Shown here piece after piece: positions 8,260-22,243 of a DNA stretch of 64,000 nucleotides (position 1 is its first letter; every line of letters begins with the position of its first letter). The stretch is taken from contig NZ_CP107960.1 in the NCBI RefSeq assembly GCF_036077095.1, forward strand, positions 7,130,001 to 7,194,000. Direction: 5' to 3'. The notes under the pieces are model-generated. The model saw nothing but the letters and a program-made list of their open reading frames with translations, was not told the origin of the DNA and ran no database searches. This DNA is from Streptomyces sp. NBC_00376 (GTDB taxonomy: Bacteria; Actinomycetota; Actinomycetes; Streptomycetales; Streptomycetaceae). The position numbers and the translations under genes were made by a program.

Positions 8260-10928
8260 TGGAGTCGGCTGAAATTCGTCGCCGCTGGCTGAGCTTCTTC
8301 GAGGAGCGCGGTCACACCGTCGTCCCTTCGGCGTCGCTCATCGCGGACGACCCGACTCTGCTGCTCGTCAACGCGGGCATGGTTCCCTTCAAGCCGTACT
8401 TCCTCGGCGAGACGAAGCCGCCGGCCCCGCGCGCCACCAGCGTGCAGAAGTGCGTGCGTACGCCGGACATCGAAGAGGTCGGCAAGACCACCCGGCACGG
8501 CACGTTCTTCCAGATGTGCGGCAACTTCTCCTTCGGCGACTACTTCAAGGAAGGGGCCATCAGCTACGCCTGGGAGCTGCTCACCAGCTCCGTGGCGGAC
8601 GGTGGCTACGGCCTCGACCCCGAGCGGCTGTGGATCACGGTCTACCTCGACGACGACGAGGCCGAGCAGATCTGGCGCGAGAAGATCGGCGTTCCCGCCG
8701 AGCGCATCCAGCGCCTGGGCAAGAAGGACAACTTCTGGTCCATGGGCGTCCCCGGCCCCTGCGGTCCCTGCTCCGAGATCAACTACGACCGCGGCCCCGA
8801 GTTCGGCGTCGAGGGCGGCCCGGCCGTCAACGACGAGCGGTACGTGGAGATCTGGAACCTGGTCTTCATGCAGTTCGAGCGCGGCGCCGGTGACGGCAAG
8901 GAGGACTTCCCGATCCTCGGCGACCTGCCGTCGAAGAACATCGACACGGGTCTGGGGCTGGAGCGCCTCGCCATGATCCTTCAGGGCGTACAGAACATGT
9001 ACGAGACCGACACCCTGCGCGTCGTCATGGACAAGGCCACCGAGCTGACCGGTGTCCGCTACGGCGACAAGCACGACTCCGACGTCTCGATGCGCGTGGT
9101 CGCCGACCACATCCGTACCTCCGTGATGCTCATCGGTGACGGCGTGACGCCGGGCAACGAGGGCCGCGGCTACGTGCTGCGCCGCATCATGCGCCGCGCC
9201 GTCCGCAACATGCGCCTGATGGGTGCCCAGGGACCGGTCGTCAAGGACCTGGTCGACGTCGTGATCGAGACGATGGGGCAGCAGTACCCGGAGCTGATCA
9301 CCGACCGCAAGCGCATCGAGACCGTCGCCCTCGCCGAGGAGGCCGCCTTCCTCAAGGCCCTCAAGGGCGGCACCAACATCCTCGACACCGCCGTCACCGA
9401 GACCAAGGCCGCCGGCGGCAAGGTCCTCGCCGGCGACAAGGCGTTCCTGCTCCACGACACCTGGGGCTTCCCGATCGACCTCACCCTGGAGATGGCCGCC
9501 GAGCAGGGCCTCTCGGTGGACGAGGAGGGCTTCCGCCGCCTGATGAAGGAGCAGCGGGACCGCGCCAAGGCGGACGCCCGCGCCAAGAAGACCGGTCACG
9601 CCGACCTGTCCGCCTACCGCGAGGTCGCCGACAGCTCCGGCGCCACCGACTTCACCGGCTACACCGCCACCGAGGGCGAGTCGACCATCGTCGGCCTCCT
9701 CGTCGACGGCGTGTCCTCCCCGGCCGCCTCCGAGGGCGACGAGGTCGAGGTCGTCCTCGACCGCACCCCGTTCTACGCCGAGGGCGGCGGCCAGATCGCC
9801 GACCAGGGCCGGATCAGGCTCGACACCGGCGCCGTCATCGAGGTCCGCGACGTCCAGAAGCCGGTCCCCGGCGTCCACGTCCACAAGGGTGTCGTCCAGG
9901 TCGGCGAGGTCACCGTCGGTGCTCCGGTCTTCGCCTCCATCGACGTCAAGCGCCGCCGTGCCATCGCCCGCGCCCACTCCGCCACGCACCTCACGCACCA
10001 GGCCCTGCGCGACGCTCTCGGCCCGACGGCCGCCCAGGCCGGTTCCGAGAACCAGCCCGGCCGCTTCCGCTTCGACTTCGGCTCGCCGAACGCCGTTCCC
10101 GGCTCGGTCATGACCGACGTCGAGCAGAAGATCAACGACGTGCTCTCGCGCGAACTCGACGTCCAGGCCGAGGTCATGTCGATCGACGAGGCCAAGAAGC
10201 AGGGCGCCATCGCCGAGTTCGGCGAGAAGTACGGGGAGCGGGTCCGGGTCGTCACCATCGGCGACTTCTCCAAGGAGCTCTGCGGCGGTACGCACGTCCA
10301 CAACACCGCCCAGCTGGGCCTGGTGAAGCTGCTCGGCGAGTCGTCCATCGGCTCCGGCGTGCGTCGCATCGAGGCCCTCGTCGGCGTCGACGCGTACAAC
10401 TTCCTCGCCAAGGAGCACACGGTCGTCGCCCAGCTCCAGGAGCTGGTCAAGGGGCGTCCCGAGGAGCTCCCGGAGAAGATCGCCGGAATGCTCGGCAAGC
10501 TGAAGGACGCCGAGAAGGAGATCGAGAAGTTCCGCGCGGAGAAGGTCCTCCAGGCCGCTGCCGGACTGGCCGAGTCCGCCAAGGACGTACGCGGCGTCGC
10601 CCTGGTCACCGGTCAGGTCCCCGACGGCACCTCCGCCGACGACCTGCGCAAGCTCGTCCTCGACGTCCGTGGCCGCATCCAGGGCGGCCGCCCGGCCGTC
10701 GTGGCCCTGTTCACCACGGCCAACGGCCGCCCGCTGACCGTCATCGCCACCAACGAGGCCGCCCGCGAGCGCGGTCTCAAGGCCGGTGACCTGGTCCGTA
10801 CCGCGGCCAAGACCCTCGGCGGCGGCGGTGGCGGCAAGCCGGACGTCGCCCAGGGCGGCGGCCAGGACCCCGAGGCCATCGGCGCCGCGGTGTCCGCCGT
10901 CGAACGCCTCGTCACCGAGACGGCGTGA
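8259..10928 (+). CDS. alaS: Alanyl-tRNA synthetase
   Basis: Class II synthetase of 889 aa, the normal length, that charges tRNA-Ala and edits mischarged Ser/Gly. The catalytic core begins [20 protein letters not shown], with the glycine-rich [13 protein letters not shown] and [14 protein letters not shown] segments. The editing domain has the zinc motif HSATHLTHQ and the matching CGGTHVHNT. The C-terminal C-Ala domain ends with a [15 protein letters not shown] segment typical of the family. Start overlaps the previous stop by 1 nt; its own stop overlaps the ruvX GTG by 4 nt. Confidence 0.98.
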   Translation: MESAEIRRRWLSFFEERGHTVVPSASLIADDPTLLLVNAGMVPFKPYFLGETKPPAPRATSVQKCVRTPDIEEVGKTTRHGTFFQMCGNFSFGDYFKEGAISYAWELLTSSVADGGYGLDPERLWITVYLDDDEAEQIWREKIGVPAERIQRLGKKDNFWSMGVPGPCGPCSEINYDRGPEFGVEGGPAVNDERYVEIWNLVFMQFERGAGDGKEDFPILGDLPSKNIDTGLGLERLAMILQGVQNMYETDTLRVVMDKATELTGVRYGDKHDSDVSMRVVADHIRTSVMLIGDGVTPGNEGRGYVLRRIMRRAVRNMRLMGAQGPVVKDLVDVVIETMGQQYPELITDRKRIETVALAEEAAFLKALKGGTNILDTAVTETKAAGGKVLAGDKAFLLHDTWGFPIDLTLEMAAEQGLSVDEEGFRRLMKEQRDRAKADARAKKTGHADLSAYREVADSSGATDFTGYTATEGESTIVGLLVDGVSSPAASEGDEVEVVLDRTPFYAEGGGQIADQGRIRLDTGAVIEVRDVQKPVPGVHVHKGVVQVGEVTVGAPVFASIDVKRRRAIARAHSATHLTHQALRDALGPTAAQAGSENQPGRFRFDFGSPNAVPGSVMTDVEQKINDVLSRELDVQAEVMSIDEAKKQGAIAEFGEKYGERVRVVTIGDFSKELCGGTHVHNTAQLGLVKLLGESSIGSGVRRIEALVGVDAYNFLAKEHTVVAQLQELVKGRPEELPEKIAGMLGKLKDAEKEIEKFRAEKVLQAAAGLAESAKDVRGVALVTGQVPDGTSADDLRKLVLDVRGRIQGGRPAVVALFTTANGRPLTVIATNEAARERGLKAGDLVRTAAKTLGGGGGGKPDVAQGGGQDPEAIGAAVSAVERLVTETA

Positions 10929-11410
10929 CGACGGGAATGACGCAGATGCGCCGCGGTCGTCGTCTCGCGATCGATGTCGGGGACGCCCGGATCGGGGTCG
11001 CCTCGTGCGACCCCGACGGGATCCTCGCCACGCCGGTGGAGACCGTTCCGGGACGCGATGTCCCGGCGGCCCACCGGCGGCTCGGGCAGATCGTCGAGGA
11101 GTACGAGCCGATCGAGATCATCATCGGCCTGCCGCGGTCCCTCGGCGGCGGTGAGGGACCCGCCGCCGCCAAGATCCGGGTTTTCGCCCAGGAGGTCGCC
11201 CGCGCGGTCGCACCCATTCCGGTGCGACTCGTGGACGAGAGGATGACCACAGTTACGGCCAGTCAGGGGCTGCGCGCTTCGGGCGTGAAGTCCAAGAAAG
11301 GCCGATCCGTCATCGACCAAGCTGCCGCTGTGGTGATCCTTCAGAACGCTCTGGAGTCCGAACGGGCGTCGGGCCGGGCCCCGGGCGAAGCCGTCGAAGT
11401 GGTTGTCTGA
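10925..11410 (+). CDS. ruvX: RuvX/YqgF-family Holliday junction resolvase
   Basis: RNase H-fold nuclease of 161 aa; members cut Holliday junctions or process rRNA precursors. The active-site strand reads [12 protein letters not shown], followed by the conserved [17 protein letters not shown] and [11 protein letters not shown]. The GTG start overlaps the alaS stop (GTGA), the common arrangement in actinobacteria, where ruvX is followed by mltG and aroE as here. A downstream in-frame ATG (10937) is a possible alternative. Confidence 0.92.
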   Translation: MTTGMTQMRRGRRLAIDVGDARIGVASCDPDGILATPVETVPGRDVPAAHRRLGQIVEEYEPIEIIIGLPRSLGGGEGPAAAKIRVFAQEVARAVAPIPVRLVDERMTTVTASQGLRASGVKSKKGRSVIDQAAAVVILQNALESERASGRAPGEAVEVVV

Positions 11411-11505
11411 TCGCGATACGGTAACGTTCCGCGCGATGCGGCGGTGCTTCGAACAAACACCGCACAGCAAGAGGCGGAACGTCGTCTCGCGGCTCTAGGG
11501 GATCG

Positions 11506-13230
11506 ATGACTGAGTATGGCCGGGGCCCCGGCTCCGAACCGTGGCATCCCGAGGACCCCTTGTACGGGGACCAGGGATGGGGAGGACAGCAGTCTGCCCA
11601 CGGCCAGAACCAGTACGGCGGACAGCAGCAGCCCCACCCGCACGATCCGTACGCACAGCAGCAGCAGGACCCGTACGCGCAACAGCCGCAACAGCCGCAG
11701 GACCCGTACGCCCAGCAGCACTACCAGCAGCAGCCCGGCTACGGAGTACAGCAGGACCCGTACGCGCAGCAGCCCCAGCAGCCCCAGTACGACAACGGCG
11801 GCTGGGGCACCGGGCAGCAGCCCGCCGCGATGCCGTACGACGCCCAGCCGGCTGCCGACCCGTACGGCGGAGGACAGGGCGGCTACGGCGAGACGCAGGA
11901 CCACTACGGCACGCCGGAGGCCTACCCGCCGCCGCAGCCCCCGGGCCGTCGTGAGGCCGCTCCCCAGCAGGCCCCGACGCAGACTCCCGACTGGGACCCG
12001 GAGGTCCAGCCGGAGGAGACCCACCCGTTCTTCACGGGCGCCGACGATCGCGACGACAACGGCGACGGCAAGGACGACGACTACGACGACGACCCGCGTG
12101 AGTCGCGCCGCGGCAGCCGCGGCGGCAACGAGCGCCGCGGCAAGGGCAAGAAGAAGAACCGCAGCGGCTGTGCCTGCCTGGTCGTCTCGCTGGTCCTGGC
12201 CGGCGGCCTCGGCGGGGTGGGTTACCTCGGCTACTCGTACTGGCAGGACAAGTTCGGCGCGGCGCCCGACTACTCGGGTACTGGCACGGGATCGGTCGAG
12301 GTGGAGATCCCCAAGGGTGCGTTCGGGACCGACATCGCCAACATCCTCAAGAAGCAGGGTGTGGTCAAGAGCGTCGACGCGTTCGTTGCCGCGCAGGGCG
12401 AGAACCCCAAGGGGAAGTCGATCCAGGCCGGGGTGTATCTCCTCCACGAGAAGATGTCCGCGGCCGAGGCCGTGAAGATGATGGTCGACCCGAACAGCCA
12501 GAACCTTCTCGTGATTCCCGAGGGACGCCGCAACGTCCAGATCTACGAGCTGATCGACAAGAAGCTGGACCTCAAGGCGGGCACGACCAAGGGCATCGCC
12601 AAGTCCGATGCGTCCGACCTCGGTCTGCCGGACTGGGCGAGCGACAACAAGGACATCAAGGATCCGCTGGAAGGATTCCTTTACCCGGCCGCGTATCCGG
12701 TGACGAAGGAGACCAAGCCCGAGGCCATCCTCAAGAAGATGGTCGAGCGGTCCAACGAGGAGTACAAGAAGCTCGACCTCGAAGGAACCGCCAAGAAGTA
12801 CAAGCTGGACGGCCCGTGGCAGGTGCTCACCGTCGCCAGCCTGGTGCAGGTGGAGGGGCTCACGCACGACGACTTCCGCAAGATGGCCGAAGTCGTCTAC
12901 AACCGCTTGAAGCCCGACAACACCGCCACGAACCGCAAGCTCCAATTCGACTCCGCTTTCAATTACCTCACGAAGCAGAGCAAGATCAAGATCAGTTCGA
13001 ATGAGATCCTGACCAACCCGGATCCCTACAACACCTATTACCACGCGGGACTTCCGCCGGGTCCGATCAGCAATCCGGGCGACGAAGCCTTGCGGGCCAC
13101 GCTCAGCCCCACCGGTGACGGGTGGATGTACTTCATCTCGCTCGACGGCAAGAAGACGCAGTTCACCAAGACGGCCGCCGAGCACGAGAAGCTCAACAAG
13201 AAGTTCAAGGAAAAGCATGGCCTCGAATGA
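11506..13230 (+). CDS. mltG: Endolytic murein transglycosylase MltG with Gln/Tyr-rich cytoplasmic N-terminus
   Basis: Membrane-anchored enzyme that cuts nascent glycan strands in peptidoglycan. Residues 1-170 are low complexity, rich in Gln, Pro, Tyr and Asp, with repeated DPYAQQ units (at least four) and an acidic patch; residues about 200-222 are basic. One transmembrane helix follows at about residues 225-245 (CACLVVSLVLAGGLGGVGYL). The YceG-like domain includes LEGFLYPAAYPV, the catalytic region QVEGLTHDDFRKMAEVVYNR and YNTYYHAGLPPGPISNPG. At 574 aa it is much longer than the E. coli protein because of the cytoplasmic extension, a known actinobacterial feature. aroE starts inside its 3' end. 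Confidence 0.94.
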   Translation: MTEYGRGPGSEPWHPEDPLYGDQGWGGQQSAHGQNQYGGQQQPHPHDPYAQQQQDPYAQQPQQPQDPYAQQHYQQQPGYGVQQDPYAQQPQQPQYDNGGWGTGQQPAAMPYDAQPAADPYGGGQGGYGETQDHYGTPEAYPPPQPPGRREAAPQQAPTQTPDWDPEVQPEETHPFFTGADDRDDNGDGKDDDYDDDPRESRRGSRGGNERRGKGKKKNRSGCACLVVSLVLAGGLGGVGYLGYSYWQDKFGAAPDYSGTGTGSVEVEIPKGAFGTDIANILKKQGVVKSVDAFVAAQGENPKGKSIQAGVYLLHEKMSAAEAVKMMVDPNSQNLLVIPEGRRNVQIYELIDKKLDLKAGTTKGIAKSDASDLGLPDWASDNKDIKDPLEGFLYPAAYPVTKETKPEAILKKMVERSNEEYKKLDLEGTAKKYKLDGPWQVLTVASLVQVEGLTHDDFRKMAEVVYNRLKPDNTATNRKLQFDSAFNYLTKQSKIKISSNEILTNPDPYNTYYHAGLPPGPISNPGDEALRATLSPTGDGWMYFISLDGKKTQFTKTAAEHEKLNKKFKEKHGLE

Positions 13231-14053
13231 CGGGCCCCGCCGGGCAGCCGTCCTGGGTTCGCCCATCGCGCACTCGCTCTCCCCGGTCCTGCACCGGGCC
13301 GCGTACGCCGAACTCGGCCTCGACGGCTGGTCGTACGACCGGTTCGAGATCGACGAGCAGGCGCTGCCCGGCTTCGTCGAGGGCCTGGACCGTACGTGGG
13401 CCGGGCTCTCGCTGACCATGCCGCTCAAGCGCGCGGTCATCCCGCTGCTGGACGAGATCAGCGCGACCGCTTCCTCGGTCGAGGCCGTCAACACGGTGGT
13501 GTTCACCGAGGACGGCCGGCGCGTCGGCGACAACACGGATGTCCCCGGCATGATCGCCGCCCTGCGCGAGCGCGGCGTCGAGAAGGCCGAGTCCGCCGCC
13601 GTCCTCGGCGCCGGCGCCACCGCCTCTTCCGCGCTCGCCGCGCTCTCGCAGATCTGCACCGGACCGGTCACGGCCTACGTCCGCAGCCGCGAGCGCGGTG
13701 ACGAGATGCGCGGCTGGGGCGAGCGTCTCGGTGTCGAGGTGCGGATCGCCGACTGGGCGGAGGCCGCGCAGGCGCTGCGTGCCCCGCTGGTCGTCGCGAC
13801 GACCCCGGCGGGGGCCACGGACGGGCTGATGGCTGACGTGCCGGAGCATCCCGGCACGCTCTTCGATGTGCTGTACGAGCCCTGGCCCACCGGACTCGCG
13901 TCCGCCTGGGCGGCTCGCGGCGGTCCAGTCATCGGAGGTCTTGACCTCCTGGTGCACCAGGCCGTCCTCCAGGTCGAGCAGATGACGGGCCGTTCACCGG
14001 CCCCGCTGGCCGCCATGCGCCGGGCCGGCGAGCAGGCGCTGGCCGCCCGCTGA
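13217..14053 (+). CDS. aroE: Shikimate dehydrogenase
   Basis: NADPH-dependent reduction of 3-dehydroshikimate to shikimate, cytoplasmic, 278 aa. The N-terminal substrate domain has GSPIAHSLSPVLHRAAY and LTMPLKRAVIPLLD (catalytic Lys). The nucleotide-binding loop is VLGAGATASS. ATG 13217 is the family start and lies 14 nt inside the end of mltG in another frame, so translation is probably coupled. A hairpin follows the stop (14062-14105), separating it from aroC. Confidence 0.94.
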   Translation: MASNDGPRRAAVLGSPIAHSLSPVLHRAAYAELGLDGWSYDRFEIDEQALPGFVEGLDRTWAGLSLTMPLKRAVIPLLDEISATASSVEAVNTVVFTEDGRRVGDNTDVPGMIAALRERGVEKAESAAVLGAGATASSALAALSQICTGPVTAYVRSRERGDEMRGWGERLGVEVRIADWAEAAQALRAPLVVATTPAGATDGLMADVPEHPGTLFDVLYEPWPTGLASAWAARGGPVIGGLDLLVHQAVLQVEQMTGRSPAPLAAMRRAGEQALAAR

Positions 14054-14061
14054 CCGTGGAT

Positions 14062-17463
<3,402 letters not shown>

Positions 17464-17498
17464 CGGACCGGTTTCCCGGCCATCCGGGCACTGTTACG

Positions 17499-17534
17499 CG
17501 TCCCCGGCCGTTGTTCCACCGGCGGCCGGGGACG
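17499..17534 (+). terminator. Hairpin terminator after aroQ
   Basis: Perfect 12-bp inverted repeat (17499-17510 and 17523-17534) with a 12-nt loop, in the gap between aroQ and the P-loop gene. It ends the aroC-aroKB-aroQ transcript. Confidence 0.7.
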
Positions 17535-17589
17535 GTACGGTTGCCGTTCCACCAGCGCCAGTTGCCTGTACGAGACGGAGTGGCACCGG

Positions 17590-18411
17590 ATGCAGCACGC
17601 AGTGGGGGCCCCGCTGCCGCCGCCCCAAGGACCCGGAAGCGGACCTGTCGGCTGGTCGCACCAGGCCCAGCACCCCGGCCACCCCGGTCCGCCGGGGCCG
17701 CCACCCATCACCCCGCCCGCGCCCGGCGGGTGGAGCGGGCCCGCCCCGCAGCACGCCCCGGGCCCTCCCCTCAGGGAGACCACGGGACACGTCCAGCTGC
17801 CGCCCGGCGGCCCGGTCCCGCTGCCCGCGCCGCCCGCCGAGCCCGGCACCGGCAGTACGACCCTCGCGGTCCTCCTGATCGGCCCCGCGGGCGCCGGCAA
17901 GACCACCGTGGCCAAGCTCTGGGCCAGCCGCCGCCGGGTGCCCACCGCCCATGTCAGCCTCGACGACGTCCGCGAATGGGTCTGCTCCGGTTTCGCCGAC
18001 CCGCAGTCCGGGTGGAACGACCACTCCGAGGCCCAGTACCGCCTGGCCCGCCGCACCTGCGGCTTCGCCGCCCGCAACTTCCTCGCCAACGGCATCTCCT
18101 GCATCCTCGACGACGCAGTCTTCCCCGACCGCCCGGTCGTCGGGCTCGGCGGCTGGAAGCGCCACGTCGGCCCCGGACTCCTGCCCGTCGTCCTGCTGCC
18201 CGGCCTGGAGATCGTGCTGGAGCGCAACGCCGCCCGAAGCGGCAACCGCCGCCTCTCGGACGAGGAGGTCGCCAGGATCCACGGCCGGATGGCCGGCTGG
18301 TACGGCTCCGGCCTGCCGATCATCGACAACTCGACGTACGACGTGGAGACCACCGCCCGCGTCCTGGACGACATCCTCGCCCGCTCCATAGCCAGCCCGC
18401 CGGCCTGGTGA
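17590..18411 (+). CDS. Pro/Gly-rich P-loop protein, AAA/kinase-like
   Basis: A 273-aa protein. Residues 1-92 are disordered and rich in Pro, Gly and His; the rest is a P-loop domain with Walker A LIGPAGAGKTT and a kinase-like layout (VSLDDVREWVCSGFADP, then CILDDAVFPDRP as a possible Walker B). This resembles small-molecule or zeta-toxin-like kinases, but the substrate is unknown. Similar proteins sit beside the aro/efp genes in other Streptomyces, from memory. It is preceded by the aroQ terminator, so it probably has its own promoter. Confidence 0.72.
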   Translation: MQHAVGAPLPPPQGPGSGPVGWSHQAQHPGHPGPPGPPPITPPAPGGWSGPAPQHAPGPPLRETTGHVQLPPGGPVPLPAPPAEPGTGSTTLAVLLIGPAGAGKTTVAKLWASRRRVPTAHVSLDDVREWVCSGFADPQSGWNDHSEAQYRLARRTCGFAARNFLANGISCILDDAVFPDRPVVGLGGWKRHVGPGLLPVVLLPGLEIVLERNAARSGNRRLSDEEVARIHGRMAGWYGSGLPIIDNSTYDVETTARVLDDILARSIASPPAW

Positions 18412-18503
18412 ACCGTCACCGGGCGGTGCTTCCGGTGCCCGGCCGACCCCCGGTCGGGTGCGCTGACCGAGCAGGCCCGCGCCACCGCTCGTAGGCTCGT
18501 GAC

Positions 18504-19610
18504 ATGTCAGAGGTGTACGCCGTCCGCCGCGGGCTGCTTCGCGACCGGTGCGCCGCCGTCGGATCCGCGGCCGCCCTGGTCTCCCGCCCCGCCAACGTCC
18601 GCTATCTCGCGGGCGGTGCGCCGCCGGGCGCCGTGCTGCTGCTCGGACCCGCCGGGGACGTCCTGGTCTCTCCCCGGGCCCCGGGCGGCGACCCGGCCGA
18701 CGGGCGCACCGACGATCAGCTGCGGGTCTCCCTGCTGCCTCCTTCCGACGGCGATCCGGTGGTTGCCGCCGCCGATCTGGCCGGTTCCTCGGGCGCGGAG
18801 TCGCTGGCCGTCGAGGAGCACCACCTGACGGTCGCCCGCCACCGGGCCATGGGCTCGGTCGCCCCGCGGCTGAGGCTGGCCGATCTCGGGGCCACCGTCG
18901 AGCAGCTGCGGGTGGTCAAGGACGAGGAGGAGATCGCCTGTCTGCGGATCGCCGCCGAGATCACCGACCAGGCCCTGGGCGAACTCCTCGAATCCATCCT
19001 GGTGGGCCGCACCGAACGGCATCTCGCCCTGGAGCTGGAGCGCCGCCTGGTGGACCACGGCGCCGACGGCCCCGCCTTCGCCACCTCCGTCGCCACCGGA
19101 CCGAACTCGGGCCAGGGTCGCCACCGCCCCTCGGACCGGCGGGTGGAGGAAGGAGATTTCCTCTCCGTCTGCCTCGGCGCGAACTATCGCGGCTACCGCT
19201 GCGAGATCGGCCGCACGTTCGTCATCGGGACGACGCCCGCCGACTGGCAGATCGAGCTCTACGACCTGGTTTTCGCCGCTCAGCGGGCTGGGCGCGAGGC
19301 CCTCGTACCGGGCGCCGCCTACCGCGACGTGGACCGCGCGGCCCGCTATGTCCTGGACTCGGCGGGGCACGGCGGGGGCCTGGCACCCTGGACCGGGCAC
19401 GGGGTGGGACTCGAAATCGACGAGGACCCGCAGTTGGCACCTGCGGCCATGGGTAAACTGGACGCTTGTGTGCCGGTCACCGTCGAACCGGGGGTCCACC
19501 TCCCGGGCCGGGGCGGGGTCCGGATCGATGACACGCTCGTCGTGCGCCCCGAGGCGGACGGCGGACCCGAGCTACTCACCATTACGACCAAGGAGCTGCT
19601 CGCGCTCTAG
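18504..19610 (+). CDS. M24 family Xaa-Pro peptidase homologue with altered metal ligands
   Basis: A 368-aa protein with the creatinase-like N-terminal domain and the pita-bread M24 domain of Xaa-Pro dipeptidases/aminopeptidase P. In active family members two Asp, one His and two Glu bind the metals. Here the aligned positions read Cys223 ([11 protein letters not shown]), Glu234 (CEIGRTF), His299 (TGHGVGLEI), Glu328 (VEPGVH) and Asp342 (RIDDT). Three of five ligands differ, so metal content or activity may be changed. It lies 50 nt upstream of efp, a pairing widespread in bacteria. It may be a peptidase with a different metal or a pseudoenzyme. Confidence 0.85.
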   Translation: MSEVYAVRRGLLRDRCAAVGSAAALVSRPANVRYLAGGAPPGAVLLLGPAGDVLVSPRAPGGDPADGRTDDQLRVSLLPPSDGDPVVAAADLAGSSGAESLAVEEHHLTVARHRAMGSVAPRLRLADLGATVEQLRVVKDEEEIACLRIAAEITDQALGELLESILVGRTERHLALELERRLVDHGADGPAFATSVATGPNSGQGRHRPSDRRVEEGDFLSVCLGANYRGYRCEIGRTFVIGTTPADWQIELYDLVFAAQRAGREALVPGAAYRDVDRAARYVLDSAGHGGGLAPWTGHGVGLEIDEDPQLAPAAMGKLDACVPVTVEPGVHLPGRGGVRIDDTLVVRPEADGGPELLTITTKELLAL

Positions 19611-19660
19611 CGCGCATCCTCGGTCGTTCCACCAGCTTCAGTCCAGGAGATTCCGCAACC

Positions 19661-20227
19661 GTGGCTTCCACGAACGACCTCAAGAACGGCATGGTGCTCA
19701 AGCTCGACGGAGGCCAGCTCTGGTCCGTCGTCGAGTTCCAGCACGTCAAGCCCGGCAAGGGCCCGGCCTTCGTGCGCACCAAGCTCAAGAACGTGCTCTC
19801 CGGCAAGGTCGTCGACAAGACGTTCAACGCCGGTGTGAAGGTCGAAACGGCCACCATCGACCGTCGCGACATGCAGTTCTCGTACATGGACGGCGAGTAC
19901 TTCGTCTTCATGGACATGGACACCTACGACCAGCTCATGGTCGACCGCAAGTCCGTCGGTGACGCTGCCAACTTCCTGATCGAGGGCTTCACCGCCTCCG
20001 TGGCGCAGCACGAGGGCTCGGTGCTCTACGTCGAGCTCCCGGCCGCCGTCGAGCTCGTCATCAAGGAGACCGAGCCGGGCGTCCAGGGCGACCGCTCCAC
20101 CGGTGGCACCAAGCCCGCCACCCTGGAGACCGGTTACCAGATCCAGGTCCCGCTCTTCATCACCACCGGTGAGAAGGTCAAGGTCGACACCCGCACCAGC
20201 GACTACCTCGGCCGGGTGAACAGCTAA
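19661..20227 (+). CDS. efp: Elongation factor P
   Basis: Relieves ribosomes stalled on polyproline stretches by entering the E-site. The 188-aa protein has three beta-barrel domains; the tip loop reads KPGKGPA with Lys33 at the apex, the proline-containing loop type of actinobacteria thought to work without lysine modification. Conserved TSDYLGRV closes the C-terminus. GTG 19661 is the start; nusB follows after 2 nt. Confidence 0.97.
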   Translation: MASTNDLKNGMVLKLDGGQLWSVVEFQHVKPGKGPAFVRTKLKNVLSGKVVDKTFNAGVKVETATIDRRDMQFSYMDGEYFVFMDMDTYDQLMVDRKSVGDAANFLIEGFTASVAQHEGSVLYVELPAAVELVIKETEPGVQGDRSTGGTKPATLETGYQIQVPLFITTGEKVKVDTRTSDYLGRVNS

Positions 20228-20229
20228 CC

Positions 20230-20661
20230 GTGGCTGCCCGGAACAAGGCCCGCAAGCGCGCCTTCCAGATCCTCTTCGAGGCCGACCAGCGCGGCGAGTC
20301 CGTGCAGACGGTCCTCGCGGACTGGGTGCGGCACTCGCGGGCCGACAACCGTCAGCCGCCGGTCACCGAGTACACGATGGAGCTCGTCGAGGGGTACGCG
20401 CAGTACGCGGACCGGATCGACGACCTCATCGTGACCTACGCGGTGGACTGGGAGATCGACCGCATGCCGGTCGTCGACCGGAACATCCTGCGGCTCGGCG
20501 CCTACGAGCTGATCTGGGAGGACGGCACCCCGGACGCGGTGGTGATCGACGAGGCGGTCCAGCTCGCCAAGGAGTTCTCCACCGACGACTCCCCGTCCTT
20601 CGTGAACGGGCTGCTGGCCCGCTTCAAGGACCTCAAGCCGAACCTCCGCCGGGAGCAGTAG
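20230..20661 (+). CDS. nusB: Transcription antitermination factor NusB
   Basis: All-helical RNA-binding protein, 143 aa, that with NusE (S10) binds boxA in rRNA leaders. It begins ARNKARKRAFQILFEADQRG and contains DRIDDLIVTYAVDWEIDRMPVVDRNILRLGAYE split across the usual helices. GTG start 2 nt after the efp stop shows co-transcription. A very strong hairpin follows. Confidence 0.96.
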   Translation: MAARNKARKRAFQILFEADQRGESVQTVLADWVRHSRADNRQPPVTEYTMELVEGYAQYADRIDDLIVTYAVDWEIDRMPVVDRNILRLGAYELIWEDGTPDAVVIDEAVQLAKEFSTDDSPSFVNGLLARFKDLKPNLRREQ

Positions 20662-20679
20662 CTCCGGCGGCATTCTGCC

Positions 20680-20719
20680 GGCGAAGGGCCCACGGTCGCT
20701 CGACCGTGGGCCCTTCGCC
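20680..20719 (+). terminator. Strong hairpin terminator after nusB
   Basis: Perfect 19-bp inverted repeat (20680-20698 and 20701-20719) with a minimal loop, 18 nt after the nusB stop. Together with the bldD terminator it insulates two converging transcripts. Confidence 0.85.
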
Positions 20720-20769
20720 GTGCGTGGGCCCGTCGTACACGTACCGCCGCGCGCGGCCCGGCGTACACG

Positions 20770-20821
20770 AAAAAGCCGTGCCGGTGCGGGCACCCGATGG
20801 GGTGAACCGCACCGACACGGC
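20770..20821 (-). terminator. Rho-independent terminator of bldD
   Basis: Read on the minus strand, a long GC hairpin (outer arms GCCGTG at 20816-20821 and CACGGC at 20775-20780, with two inner paired segments) is followed by TTTTT. It lies just after the bldD stop and is the most canonical terminator in this part of the window. Confidence 0.85.
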
Positions 20822-20843
20822 GGTACGTTTCTTCAGGGGGTCG

Positions 20844-21344
20844 TCAGCCCTCTTCGTGGGCCACGGCGCGACGCGCGTCCGCGTCCAGCACGCCCCAGCT
20901 GATCAGCTGCTCCGTGAGCACGGACGGCGACTGGTCGTAGATCACGGCCAGTGTGCGCAGGTCGTCCTGGCGGATCGAGAGCACCTTGCCGTTGTAGTCA
21001 CCGCGCTGGCTCTGGATCGTCGCCGCGTAGCGCTGCAGCGGACCGGCCTTCTCCGGCGGGACGTGGGCGAGGCGCTCCAGGTCCAGGACGAGCTTCGGCG
21101 GCGGCTCGGCGGCACCGCCGGGCGTCGTACCGGGCAGGAGCTCCTGGACCGGGACCCCGTAGAAGTCCGCGAGCTCAGCGAGGCGCTGTACGGTCACGGC
21201 GCGGTCGCCGCGCTCGTACGAGCCGACCACGACGGCCTTCCAGCGGCCCTGGGACTTCTCCTCCACGCCATGGAGGGAGAGGCCCTGCTGGGTGCGGATG
21301 GCACGGAGTTTGGCCCCGAGCTGTTTTGCGTATTCGCTGGACAT
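20844..21344 (-). CDS. bldD: Developmental master regulator BldD
   Basis: Cyclic-di-GMP dependent repressor of sporulation genes in Streptomyces. The 166-aa protein has an N-terminal XRE-type HTH (AKLRAIRTQQGLSLHGVEEK ... VVVGSYERGDRAVTVQRLAEL) and the C-terminal c-di-GMP binding signature R114-G-D116 and R125-Q-D-D128, at the same positions as the characterised S. coelicolor protein. I chose ATG 21344 on that match, not the longer frame to 21368. A perfect BldD box lies 63-77 bp upstream of the start, consistent with the known autoregulation. Confidence 0.98.
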   Translation of the reverse strand: MSSEYAKQLGAKLRAIRTQQGLSLHGVEEKSQGRWKAVVVGSYERGDRAVTVQRLAELADFYGVPVQELLPGTTPGGAAEPPPKLVLDLERLAHVPPEKAGPLQRYAATIQSQRGDYNGKVLSIRQDDLRTLAVIYDQSPSVLTEQLISWGVLDADARRAVAHEEG

Positions 21345-21406
21345 AAGGCTCCCCGGACGCTGGGACATTTCGCGGCTCCGCCGCGTTGCTGGTAACTCAC
21401 TGTGAG

Positions 21407-21421
21407 GTTACGCAGCGTTAC
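21407..21421 (-). promoter_or_regulatory. BldD box in the bldD promoter region
   Basis: GTTACGCAGCGTTAC fits the published BldD consensus nTnACnC(A/T)GnGTnAn at every defined position. A second, imperfect palindrome (TAACTCACTGTGAGGTTA, 21393-21410) abuts it. The location upstream of bldD supports autorepression. Confidence 0.85.
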
Positions 21422-21514
21422 TTGGATGCGTCAAGCCGAATGGTCCGGACCGGCATCTCCCGGGGGCGGGAGCGGGAGCCGGTGCAAGCCCTGGTAACGT
21501 GGATGACGCAATTT

Positions 21515-22150
<636 letters not shown>

Positions 22151-22243
22151 CCCCACCACACCCGTACGGCGCACCACGAGCCCGTACCGCTGCTTCCGCA
22201 CGCCCGCATGCCTGAACCCTCCAGCCACCCGGAGAACACCCAG

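Noticed and set aside
11600..11960. Gln/Pro/Tyr repeats in mltG as a separate repeat element or assembly error
   Set aside because: The repeats are in frame, vary in spacing and form the known disordered cytoplasmic tail of actinobacterial MltG.
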